Origin: an uncultured Bacillota bacterium
Lineage (GTDB): Bacteria > Bacillota_I > Bacilli_A > Izemoplasmatales > UBA1188
DNA: 12,131 nucleotides
Assembly: GCA_900318975.1 (NCBI GenBank)
Contig: ONMY01000061.1
Span: 1 to 12,131 of the forward strand
Direction: 5' to 3'
Shown: positions 7,274 through 12,131 of the stretch, piece after piece
Layout of the letters: each line of letters begins with the position of its first letter
Position numbering within the stretch: the stretch's first letter is position 1
Translations under genes and position numbers: made by a program
The notes under the pieces: model-generated
Database searches by the model: none
Seen by the model: the letters and a program-made list of their open reading frames with translations, nothing else
What the model was told of the DNA's origin: nothing

Positions 7274-7881
7274 CAAAAGAGCTCTTCATAGGCTATTTAG
7301 AAGAATTATATAGCGACGCAAAATGTGCTTTAAATTACAATAATGATTATGAATTACTAATATCTATAATTCTTTCAGCTCAGACTACTGATAAAGCAGT
7401 AAACAATGTGACTCCTGCTTTGTTTGAAAGATTTAAAGATTTAGAATCTCTTAAAAACGCTAATTTAGAAGAAGTAGAAGAAATTATAAAGCCACTCGGT
7501 CTTTATAAAAACAAGGCAAAGAATATCATAAGCGCATCTAAATCATTAGTAGACCATGGTTATAGTACTATTCCAGATGATTTTGATATCTTAATTAAAT
7601 TAGATGGTGTAGGAAGAAAAACCGCAAATGTGTTTCTATCAGAATACTTTGATAAAGATACTCTCGGTGTAGACACTCATATTGAAAGAGTGTCAAAAAG
7701 ACTAGGTATTGCAGATAAGGGCGATACAGTACTTTTAACTGAACAAAAACTTAAGAATTTCATTCAAGGATACAGTTCAAAAAAAATACACCACATGATG
7801 ATTGCTTTCGGAAGAAATAAATGCAGTGCTAAAAAACCATTGTGTGAAAAATGTAAATTTAAAGATTGTTGTAATAAATAG
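7261..7881 (+). CDS. nth: endonuclease III (DNA glycosylase/AP lyase)
   Basis: This enzyme removes oxidised pyrimidines from DNA and nicks at the abasic site (base excision repair). The 206-residue length is typical. The helix-hairpin-helix motif LDGVGRKTANVFL contains the catalytic lysine K120, and VDTHIERVSKRLG contains the catalytic aspartate D138; both fall at the same numbers as in E. coli Nth. At the C-terminus C188, C195, C198 and C204 follow the C-x6-C-x2-C-x5-C spacing of the [4Fe-4S] cluster. SAQTTDKAVN near residue 39 is the family substrate-pocket block. The ATG lies inside the last codons of dnaD with no clear Shine-Dalgarno, so it is probably translated by coupling to dnaD. It closes the plsX-rnc-dnaD-nth transcription unit. 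Confidence 0.97.
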   Translation: MEKITKELFIGYLEELYSDAKCALNYNNDYELLISIILSAQTTDKAVNNVTPALFERFKDLESLKNANLEEVEEIIKPLGLYKNKAKNIISASKSLVDHGYSTIPDDFDILIKLDGVGRKTANVFLSEYFDKDTLGVDTHIERVSKRLGIADKGDTVLLTEQKLKNFIQGYSSKKIHHMMIAFGRNKCSAKKPLCEKCKFKDCCNK

Positions 7882-7888
7882 GAATAAT

Positions 7889-7923
7889 AAGACGGTGCCA
7901 CTTTGTTGTGGTACCGTCTTTTT
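7889..7923 (+). terminator. strong Rho-independent terminator after nth
   Basis: GACGGTGCCAC (7891-7901) pairs with GTGGTACCGTC (7908-7918), 11 bp with one G-U pair, extended by AA/TT. The loop is TTTGTT and a TTTTT tract follows. It begins 7-10 bases after the nth stop and is the most stable terminator in the window. Confidence 0.92.
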
Positions 7924-7986
7924 AGTTTCTAGCACGTTAATTTTTTTAAAAAAGAAAATATTTTAAATATACAAAAAAGGCCCTAT

Positions 7987-8008
7987 CTTAATAACAAGGA
8001 ATATTAAG
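7987..8008 (+). promoter_or_regulatory. operator-like inverted repeat in front of the XRE regulator gene
   Basis: CTTAATA (7987-7993) and TATTAAG (8002-8008) form a perfect 7-bp inverted repeat with an 8-base spacer, just upstream of the Shine-Dalgarno GAGGA (8012-8016). Position and symmetry suit an autoregulatory site for the dimeric XRE-type protein encoded directly downstream; this is inference. A weak TTTTAA-N17-TATCTT (7961-7989) could be the promoter that overlaps it. Confidence 0.4.
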
Positions 8009-8025
8009 TGTGAGGAATATGAATT

Positions 8026-9261
8026 ATGAATGCAGAGAGAATTATAACAGCGTTAAACAAGAAAAAAAGAAATGAAAATAAAATATCCGATACTCACTCA
8101 ATCGGAACAATCGCAAGAAAAAGAAGACAAGAATTACGATTAACACTCGAACAGGTCGCAGATAAAATCTGCAGTGTATCTTATTTATCTAAAGTTGAGG
8201 CAAATAAGATAGTACCAAACCCTTCTTGTGTTCAATTACTTATGGAAAAAATGGATATGCCAATGTACGAAAGATATTTACTAGAAAACGAAGATGAATC
8301 ATTAAGAGAATCACTAAATTATTTTTATACTCTTGATATAGAAAACTATGAAGATCTATATAACAGAGTATTTGAAGTTAAAAATTGTATTGCAGATATT
8401 ATATGCATAGGTTACTTTATTTTAAAAGAGGAATATCAGAAATGTAAGAGTTTAGTTGAAAGTGTAAACAAGATGCTTGGAGCATTATCTGATACAGCAC
8501 TAGATATATTTGCTCTTTATGCAACACACTATTATCTTTATACTTTCGATTATGTAAGCGCAAATGCACTAATCGATAAGCTTGAAAATGAAATAGTTAA
8601 TGACACATTTAAAGTATTAGTTAGAGAGATTAGTTTTAGAGCACATGTCTTTGAGTGCAGACACACATTTATATATAAAGAATTTGAAGAGCTAAATAGC
8701 TACTATTCAAAGTGTGAACACTTTAAAAAGATAAAGACTATAAAATTATTATATCTACAGTCGCTATTTGATGCATGTGAGTATCAAGAACTCACAAAAG
8801 TTGGAAATAGCCCACTTTTTGCATCATTATATGAAACAAATGATTTATTTAATTATTTGATGGGAGTTTCTTATGTACGCCAAAATGAGACAATAGCCGC
8901 CAAAGGATACCTTGATCAGGTAAATGAAAGTAGTATTTATTTTAAAAAATGCCTTGAAGAAAAATACTTAATAGATATTGAAGATGATAAGCTAATTGAT
9001 ATAGTAAAAGACTTAAATAAAGAAAAACCAGATTTCTATTTTGAATACTTTATTGCATCTAAAACTATTTGCACAAATAAAAAAGATCTATTTATGACAG
9101 ATCTATTTGCGAAAGCTTTATCTAATGCCTCTGTATCCGAAAAAGTAAAACTCTATAAGCTCTATATAGAAGCGCTTAAAGAATCGGTAAGATATAAAGA
9201 GGCAACTATAATATCAGAAAAAATAGATGCACTTCTATCTTTAGCTAAGTCTTATAGGTAA
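8026..9261 (+). CDS. XRE-type helix-turn-helix regulator with long TPR-like C-terminal region
   Basis: The 411-residue product has an N-terminal DNA-binding domain (about 25-80): IGTIARKRRQELRLTLEQVADKICSVSYLSKVEANKIVPNP is a typical XRE helix-turn-helix, with the recognition helix around S52-N60. The remaining ~330 residues are predicted helical with repeated aromatic/acidic pairs (for example YLMGVSYVRQNETIAAKGYLDQV), resembling the TPR-like sensor regions of Rgg/PlcR/PRCT-type regulators that bind peptides. No signal peptide or membrane segment is seen. No small peptide gene is visible next to it, so a peptide ligand is only a possibility. A 24-residue Lys/Arg/Asn-rich extension precedes the domain. 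The start is ATG 8026 with GAGGA 9 bases upstream. It has its own upstream terminator and operator-like repeat, so it is probably monocistronic, and its 3' end overlaps tmcAL by 21 bases. I do not recognise its target genes. Confidence 0.8.
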   Translation: MNAERIITALNKKKRNENKISDTHSIGTIARKRRQELRLTLEQVADKICSVSYLSKVEANKIVPNPSCVQLLMEKMDMPMYERYLLENEDESLRESLNYFYTLDIENYEDLYNRVFEVKNCIADIICIGYFILKEEYQKCKSLVESVNKMLGALSDTALDIFALYATHYYLYTFDYVSANALIDKLENEIVNDTFKVLVREISFRAHVFECRHTFIYKEFEELNSYYSKCEHFKKIKTIKLLYLQSLFDACEYQELTKVGNSPLFASLYETNDLFNYLMGVSYVRQNETIAAKGYLDQVNESSIYFKKCLEEKYLIDIEDDKLIDIVKDLNKEKPDFYFEYFIASKTICTNKKDLFMTDLFAKALSNASVSEKVKLYKLYIEALKESVRYKEATIISEKIDALLSLAKSYR

Positions 9262-10377
9262 ATATTCTTTTTCTATAATGTCTTCATGTGTTAACATAGA
9301 ATAAATTTTAGTATATGTTAACTCATTCGAAAGAGCCTCAAAAGGGCTCTTTTTTAATGATGTATATATTTTTATATTTTCATTATTAAAAATGCTTAGG
9401 TATTTTTGTCCAGCACTACTAAATCCAAGTATCCTTATATATTTTAAACCAGAAGAAGATACTTCACATTTTTTTATACCAAGAAGAATATACATTAATA
9501 TCCTCTTAATCTTAGTTTCTCTGTTTCTCTTAGACACCAGTTCATCTATGAGATTTTCATAAGATGTGAATTCCTTGATTGATTTAATTTTATTTTCTAA
9601 GCCCTCTGTTACTCCTTTAATTTTTGCAATTTCTTCACAAGATGATGAAATAATTTTATATTTTATGAGCTCAAAAAGTGTGTTATTCACATTGTAAACA
9701 ACATACTTTGTTTCATATGGTACAAAATTTTTATATTCTTTATTCTCTTTTATGAGCTCTCTTATAGCGGTTCCTGATTGAATAATTGTGCCTTCTTTTA
9801 AAGAATCATAATAAAAAGTAGATACTCTTTTAATGAAATGAGGAGTAATTTTCTTATTTATTTTTTTGATTGATTTAAGATATTCAATCGCAAGTAAGTT
9901 ATTTGGTGATGATAAAATAATAGATGTTTGTGGATCTATTTCTATTATTGATTTCTTGCTTGCAGCATTAAAACTATCACCTTTTTCTAGGTATTTTTTA
10001 ATGTTTTCTTGATATTTTTCTGATTCACTAATTTCGATAATTCTGTCAAAAGCACTTGCATCATCCACTTCAACTCCAAAGAATAAATCAGTAATTCCAA
10101 GATTATTTAATATTTCAACTGCACGGTAAGCAAAAACATCAGCGCTTTCAATTGCGTAGATTGTTGGAATTTCTGCGACTAAATCAACTCCATTTAATAG
10201 AGCATGCTTAGTTCTTTCAAATTTATTAAATATTGCAGGTTCTCCACGCATCACAAAATTAGGGCTCATTGCGACAACCACAAGGTCCATTTTATAATCA
10301 TTTTTAATTGTATCGATTAGATATTTGTGCCCATAGTGAAATGGATTAAACTCACAAACTATACCCGCTATTTTCAT
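9241..10377 (-). CDS. tmcAL: tRNA(Met) cytidine acetate ligase (YlbM family)
   Basis: TmcAL uses acetate and ATP to make N4-acetylcytidine at the wobble base of elongator tRNA-Met, as shown for the Bacillus subtilis enzyme. The product (378 residues from this start) opens MKIAGIVCEFNPFHYGHKYL. The HYGH at residues 14-17 is the nucleotidyltransferase HxGH adenylation motif. SPNFVMRGEPAIFNKFERTKHALLNGVDLVAEIP and IRELI are further family blocks, and KYIRILGFSSAGQKYL is typical of the C-terminal part. A frame-matched ATG at 10404-10402 would add nine residues unlike the family and lies upstream of the predicted transcription start, so I use ATG 10377-10375. There is almost no 5' leader and no Shine-Dalgarno. 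The 3' end overlaps the regulator gene by 21 bases. Confidence 0.92.
   Translation of the reverse strand: MKIAGIVCEFNPFHYGHKYLIDTIKNDYKMDLVVVAMSPNFVMRGEPAIFNKFERTKHALLNGVDLVAEIPTIYAIESADVFAYRAVEILNNLGITDLFFGVEVDDASAFDRIIEISESEKYQENIKKYLEKGDSFNAASKKSIIEIDPQTSIILSSPNNLLAIEYLKSIKKINKKITPHFIKRVSTFYYDSLKEGTIIQSGTAIRELIKENKEYKNFVPYETKYVVYNVNNTLFELIKYKIISSSCEEIAKIKGVTEGLENKIKSIKEFTSYENLIDELVSKRNRETKIKRILMYILLGIKKCEVSSSGLKYIRILGFSSAGQKYLSIFNNENIKIYTSLKKSPFEALSNELTYTKIYSMLTHEDIIEKEYLPIRLS
9330..9355 (+). terminator. terminator for the XRE regulator, embedded in antisense tmcAL coding DNA
   Basis: AAAGAGCC (9330-9337) pairs perfectly with GGCTCTTT (9345-9352) around a 7-base loop, followed by further T (to 9355). 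Read on the plus strand it is a standard Rho-independent terminator 69 bases after the regulator's stop codon. On the minus strand the same bases encode the LKKSPFEALSN segment of TmcAL. Confidence 0.75.
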
Positions 10378-10383
10378 ACTCTT

Positions 10384-10412
10384 ATTATATATCAGCTCAC
10401 ACATCTTTACAA
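10384..10412 (-). promoter_or_regulatory. tmcAL promoter giving a leaderless transcript
   Basis: On the minus strand TTGTAA (complement of 10407-10412) is followed after exactly 17 bases by a perfect TATAAT (complement of 10384-10389). Six bases later comes the tmcAL ATG, so a start point 7 bases after the -10 falls on the A of the ATG (10377). The -35 overlaps the -35 of the divergent plus-strand promoter. Confidence 0.7.
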
Positions 10413-10434
10413 TTTAAGAAATTCAAGTTATATT
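10406..10434 (+). promoter_or_regulatory. divergent promoter ahead of the queT remnant and yceD-rpmF
   Basis: TTTACA (10406-10411, 5 of 6 to consensus) and TATATT (10429-10434, 5 of 6) are spaced by 17 bases. The start point would be near 10441. A good Shine-Dalgarno AAGGAG (10451-10456) follows, but no ATG, GTG or TTG comes after it at a workable distance. Five bases of the -35 are shared with the -35 of the minus-strand tmcAL promoter. Confidence 0.65.
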
Positions 10435-10467
10435 ATTTTAAGGTTATAAGAAGGAGAAAAAACGTCG

Positions 10468-10483
10468 TTTTTTTTTTTTTTTT
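10468..10483. repeat. homopolymer run of 16 T
   Basis: An uninterrupted run of 16 T, by far the longest homopolymer in the window, is preceded by AAAAAACGTCG so that AAAAAAC and GTTTTTT could form a weak hairpin. It marks the point where the queT N-terminal coding sequence should be. It may be a deletion scar or an assembly/sequencing artefact. Confidence 0.9.
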
Positions 10484-10484
10484 C

Positions 10485-10850
10485 AATAAGAAGCATGGCA
10501 TAGGTGTTACAATTGGTGTATTTATCGCAAATTTCTTTAACCCTGAATTTGCATTAATAGATTGTGTTTTCGGAACACTTTCAACTTTAATCGCAGTAAT
10601 ACTCATATGTTTTATTAATAATTTCTTTATTGCATCGCTAATGCCAACCCTAACTTCAATAATAGTGGTCTTAGAACTCTATTTTGTATTAGAACTTCCA
10701 TTTTTACTAACTTTAATTGAAGTTATGGGATCAATGTTTGTAATTGAGAGCATTATAGGTTATACTATGTTTAGACTTCTTATCAAAAACAAGAATTTCC
10801 TAAGAATCATAAAAAATGAAAGAAAGGAATTTATGGATAATGAAATATAA
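10485..10850 (+). pseudogene. QueT-family transporter remnant lacking its start and N-terminus
   Basis: The frame ending at TAA 10848-10850 is open upstream through the T-run, but it has no ATG, GTG or TTG before 10641. Translation from about 10500 reads IGVTIGVFIANFFNPEFALIDCVFGTLSTLIAVILICF, then MPTLTSIIVVLELYFVLELPFLLTLIEVMGSMFVIESIIGYTMFRLLIKNK. This pattern (GxxIGxxIAN, DxxFGTLxTL, then PxLxxxxVxLEL and a final hydrophobic helix) fits the QueT family of small membrane proteins, proposed uptake components for queuosine precursors working with an ECF module. About 116 residues remain of the usual ~165, so the first one or two membrane segments are missing. A promoter and a Shine-Dalgarno survive upstream, followed by a T16 tract where the start should be. 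The ATG at 10641 sits between membrane segments without a Shine-Dalgarno, so I do not think the short ORF from there is a real gene. Family assignment is by eye. Confidence 0.65.
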
Positions 10851-11298
10851 TTTTTACGAACTCGAAAGAAAATCAAGAATCTCAAACTATCTTGAAGAAA
10901 AAATATCTTTTAAAAGTAAAATAGATGGTATTGAATTTCTAGATATAGAAGATGTGAATGTTAGTGGAAAATTCACAATGATCAATAGAGATTCTGTGAA
11001 CTTTTCACTTCATATTTCAACAGTAATTACCTCTCCATGTGTAATTACTTTAGACCCAGTAAAAGTTTTAGTTGATTTTGATACCGATTTGTTATATACT
11101 TTTAAAGTGGCCGATGATGATTCTTTCCCAATCATAGATAATATGATTGAACTTGATGAAGTCATCTGGGGTGAAATAATTCTTCATATGCCTCTTCGTG
11201 TTATTAAAGAAGGAGCTACATACGAAATTGAAGATGAAGTCACCATCGAAAAAGAAAACCCTTTCGCTAAACTATTAAATGAACAAATGGAGGAGTAA
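10840..11298 (+). CDS. DUF177 / YceD-family protein
   Basis: The 152-residue product belongs by sequence pattern and context to the YceD/YlbN (DUF177) family, linked in E. coli and plants to 23S rRNA accumulation. The start MKYNFYELERKSRISNYLEEKISF resembles the MKW-type opening of the family. The middle reads DVNVSGKFTMINRDSVNFSLHISTVITSPCVITLDPVKVLVDFDTDLLY, in which the usual paired CxxC-like cysteines are reduced to one. The C-terminal part is acidic and ends ENPFAKLLNEQMEE, the typical NPFAxL tail. An in-frame ATG at 10816 would add eight residues (MKERNLWI); ATG 10840 fits the family better and has AAAGGAA (10823-10829) 10 bases upstream. Its start overlaps the stop of the queT remnant by 11 bases. 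Next to rpmF, as in most Bacillota. Confidence 0.85.
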   Translation: MKYNFYELERKSRISNYLEEKISFKSKIDGIEFLDIEDVNVSGKFTMINRDSVNFSLHISTVITSPCVITLDPVKVLVDFDTDLLYTFKVADDDSFPIIDNMIELDEVIWGEIILHMPLRVIKEGATYEIEDEVTIEKENPFAKLLNEQMEE

Positions 11299-11301
11299 TA
11301 T

Positions 11302-11499
11302 ATGGCAGTTCCATTCAGAAAGACAAGTAAATCAGTAAAAAGAATCCGTCGTGGAAACAAAGGTTTATCACAACCTGCACTTGTAAAAGATCCTGAAACT
11401 GGTGAATACCGTGTTAGCCATCAAGTAGATGAAAAAGGTTTCTACAATGGCGAACAAGTAGTTGAAATCAAGGAAAAGAAAGAAAAAGAAGACAAATAA
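11302..11499 (+). CDS. rpmF: 50S ribosomal protein L32, zinc-free form
   Basis: The 65-residue product begins [21 protein letters not shown], the L32 signature. The zinc-ribbon region, normally built on two CxxC pairs, reads [28 protein letters not shown]: the fold-defining residues around SHxV and YNG remain but every cysteine is replaced, so no zinc can be bound. A charged KEKKEKEDK tail extends it a few residues past the usual ~57-60. A strong GGAGGAG (11289-11295) lies 6 bases before the ATG, inside the last codons of yceD, and only 3 bases separate the two genes. It is a structural protein of the large ribosomal subunit near the peptidyl transferase region. Confidence 0.97.
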   Translation: MAVPFRKTSKSVKRIRRGNKGLSQPALVKDPETGEYRVSHQVDEKGFYNGEQVVEIKEKKEKEDK

Positions 11500-11504
11500 G
11501 ATCG

Positions 11505-11530
11505 AGCACTTTTCTGGTGCTTTTTCTTTT
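11505..11530 (+). terminator. Rho-independent terminator after rpmF
   Basis: AGCAC (11505-11509) pairs with GTGCT (11517-11521) around a 7-base loop, followed by TTTTCTTTT. It lies 6 bases after the rpmF stop and only 15 bases before the rsmH ATG. Confidence 0.75.
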
Positions 11531-11544
11531 TCATATGAGTGTTT

Positions 11545-12131
11545 ATGGAACATATTTCAGTATTATTGAATGAATCAATTGAAAGCTTGAATATAAATCC
11601 AGATGGTATCTATGTAGACGCAACATTAGGTGGCGGCGGTCATTCAAGCGAAATATTAAAAAGACTATCAAGTAAAGGGCACCTTTACTCTTTTGATGTT
11701 GATGATTATTCAATAATGCGTGCCAAAGAAAAACTCGAATCAACTGGTAAAACTAACTACACAATAATAAAATCTAATTTTGAAAACCTAAAAGAAGAAT
11801 TAAACAATCTTAATGTGTATGAAGTAGATGGAGTTCTCTATGACCTCGGTGTTTCATCTTTCCAATTTGATATGCCTGAAAAAGGATTTTCATATAACTA
11901 TGATGCAAAACTAGATATGAGAATGGATAGTTCGCTAACTATTTCTGCCTGGAATATCGTAAATGAATATTCATATAAAGAAATAGCCGATATCCTTTAT
12001 AAATATGGAGATGAAATATATTCAAGAGAAATAGCTAAAAAAATAGTCAGCGAAAGAGAAATAAAACCAATAAATACCACATTTGAATTAGTAGATGTAA
12101 TAAAAAAAGCTCTTCCAAACAAAGAATTAAA
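11545..12131 (+). CDS. rsmH: 16S rRNA (cytosine-1402-N4)-methyltransferase, N-terminal part (3' end outside window)
   Basis: RsmH (MraW) methylates N4 of C1402 in the decoding centre of 16S rRNA using S-adenosylmethionine. The visible 195 residues of about 310 begin MEHISVLLNESIESLNINPDG. They contain the SAM-binding motif YVDATLGGGGHSSEIL, the LYSFDVDDYS segment, YDLGVSSFQFDMPEKGFSY and DAKLDMRMD, all diagnostic of the family. The frame is still open at the last base of the window. The ATG fits the family start; an in-frame GTG six bases upstream adds nothing. The Shine-Dalgarno is very weak (only a GAG 5 bases upstream), and no clear promoter is seen between the rpmF terminator and the ATG, so expression is hard to explain. 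MraZ, which usually precedes rsmH at the head of the cell-division cluster, is absent. Confidence 0.95.
   Translation, partial: MEHISVLLNESIESLNINPDGIYVDATLGGGGHSSEILKRLSSKGHLYSFDVDDYSIMRAKEKLESTGKTNYTIIKSNFENLKEELNNLNVYEVDGVLYDLGVSSFQFDMPEKGFSYNYDAKLDMRMDSSLTISAWNIVNEYSYKEIADILYKYGDEIYSREIAKKIVSEREIKPINTTFELVDVIKKALPNKEL

Noticed and set aside
9660..9762. Direct repeat TTTTATGAGCTC twice, about 90 bases apart.
   Set aside because: On the minus strand both copies encode ELIK in tmcAL, so it follows from protein sequence and codon choice.
10378..10404. Upstream ATG giving tmcAL nine more residues.
   Set aside because: It lies upstream of the predicted transcription start, between the -35 and -10, and the extra residues are not family-like.
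10816..10839. Earlier ATG for yceD adding MKERNLWI.
   Set aside because: The family start matches the ATG at 10840; the extra residues come from DNA that codes for the queT remnant's tail in another frame.
10641..10850. A 69-codon ORF as a separate small membrane protein gene.
   Set aside because: The homologous frame extends well upstream of its ATG, no Shine-Dalgarno precedes it, and it starts in the middle of the QueT-like fold.
11535..11573. A 12-codon ORF overlapping the rsmH start out of frame.
   Set aside because: No Shine-Dalgarno and no sign of conservation; short ORFs like this are expected by chance.
1..12131. Searched by eye for CRISPR arrays, tRNA/rRNA genes, transposases, phage genes, toxin-antitoxin pairs and known riboswitches.
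   Set aside because: No repeated spacer-like units, cloverleaf, mobile-element protein or recognisable riboswitch core was found.

Overview
The window is low-GC, gene-dense Bacillota-type DNA. Gene content and order (divergent rpmB, then fakA-recG-plsX-rnc; dnaD-nth; tmcAL, yceD, rpmF, rsmH) point to class Bacilli, probably a small-genome gut lineage of the Erysipelotrichales / RF39 / Mollicutes-relative type; the exact lineage is inference. Tryptophan is encoded by TGG. rnc ends at a TGA inside an ATGA overlap with dnaD, exactly where the protein family should end, so the standard bacterial code (table 11) fits and Mycoplasma-type TGA recoding does not.

Left edge (1-1227): the 3' part of an HtrA/DegP serine protease gene converges on rpmB (ribosomal protein L28, minus strand), and the two share a bidirectional terminator. 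About 330 bases without a gene follow, holding the rpmB promoter, several small inverted repeats and a terminator-like hairpin in front of fakA.

Central block (1228-7881, all plus): fakA (fatty acid kinase), recG, plsX (acyl-phosphate synthase), rnc (RNase III), dnaD (replication initiation) and nth (endonuclease III), closed by a strong terminator. plsX, rnc, dnaD and nth are packed with gaps of 1 base or overlaps and look like one transcription unit. FakA and PlsX are the two ways of making acyl-phosphate for phospholipid synthesis. The fabD/fabG/acpP genes that lie between plsX and rnc in Bacillus and Staphylococcus are absent here.

Right block (7900-12131): a plus-strand XRE helix-turn-helix regulator with a long helical, TPR-like C-terminal region converges on and overlaps minus-strand tmcAL (tRNA-Met cytidine acetate ligase) by 21 bases. 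Its probable terminator lies inside tmcAL coding DNA. tmcAL has a good promoter whose start point falls on the ATG, so its mRNA is probably leaderless. The -35 hexamer of that promoter overlaps the -35 of a divergent plus-strand promoter, which drives a broken QueT-type transporter gene: promoter and Shine-Dalgarno are kept, the start and N-terminus are gone, and a run of 16 T stands at the junction. yceD (DUF177) and rpmF (L32, cysteine-free) follow this remnant, then a terminator and the 5' part of rsmH, cut by the window end.

Most of the window is conserved housekeeping genes. I see no CRISPR array, tRNA, rRNA, insertion sequence or prophage. The unusual content lies in regulatory layout and gene decay: the shared-35 divergent promoter with a leaderless gene, the decapitated queT, the terminator buried in an opposing gene, and the repeated hairpin plus T-tract placed directly in front of start codons. 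The XRE/TPR regulator is the only gene whose role is unknown.
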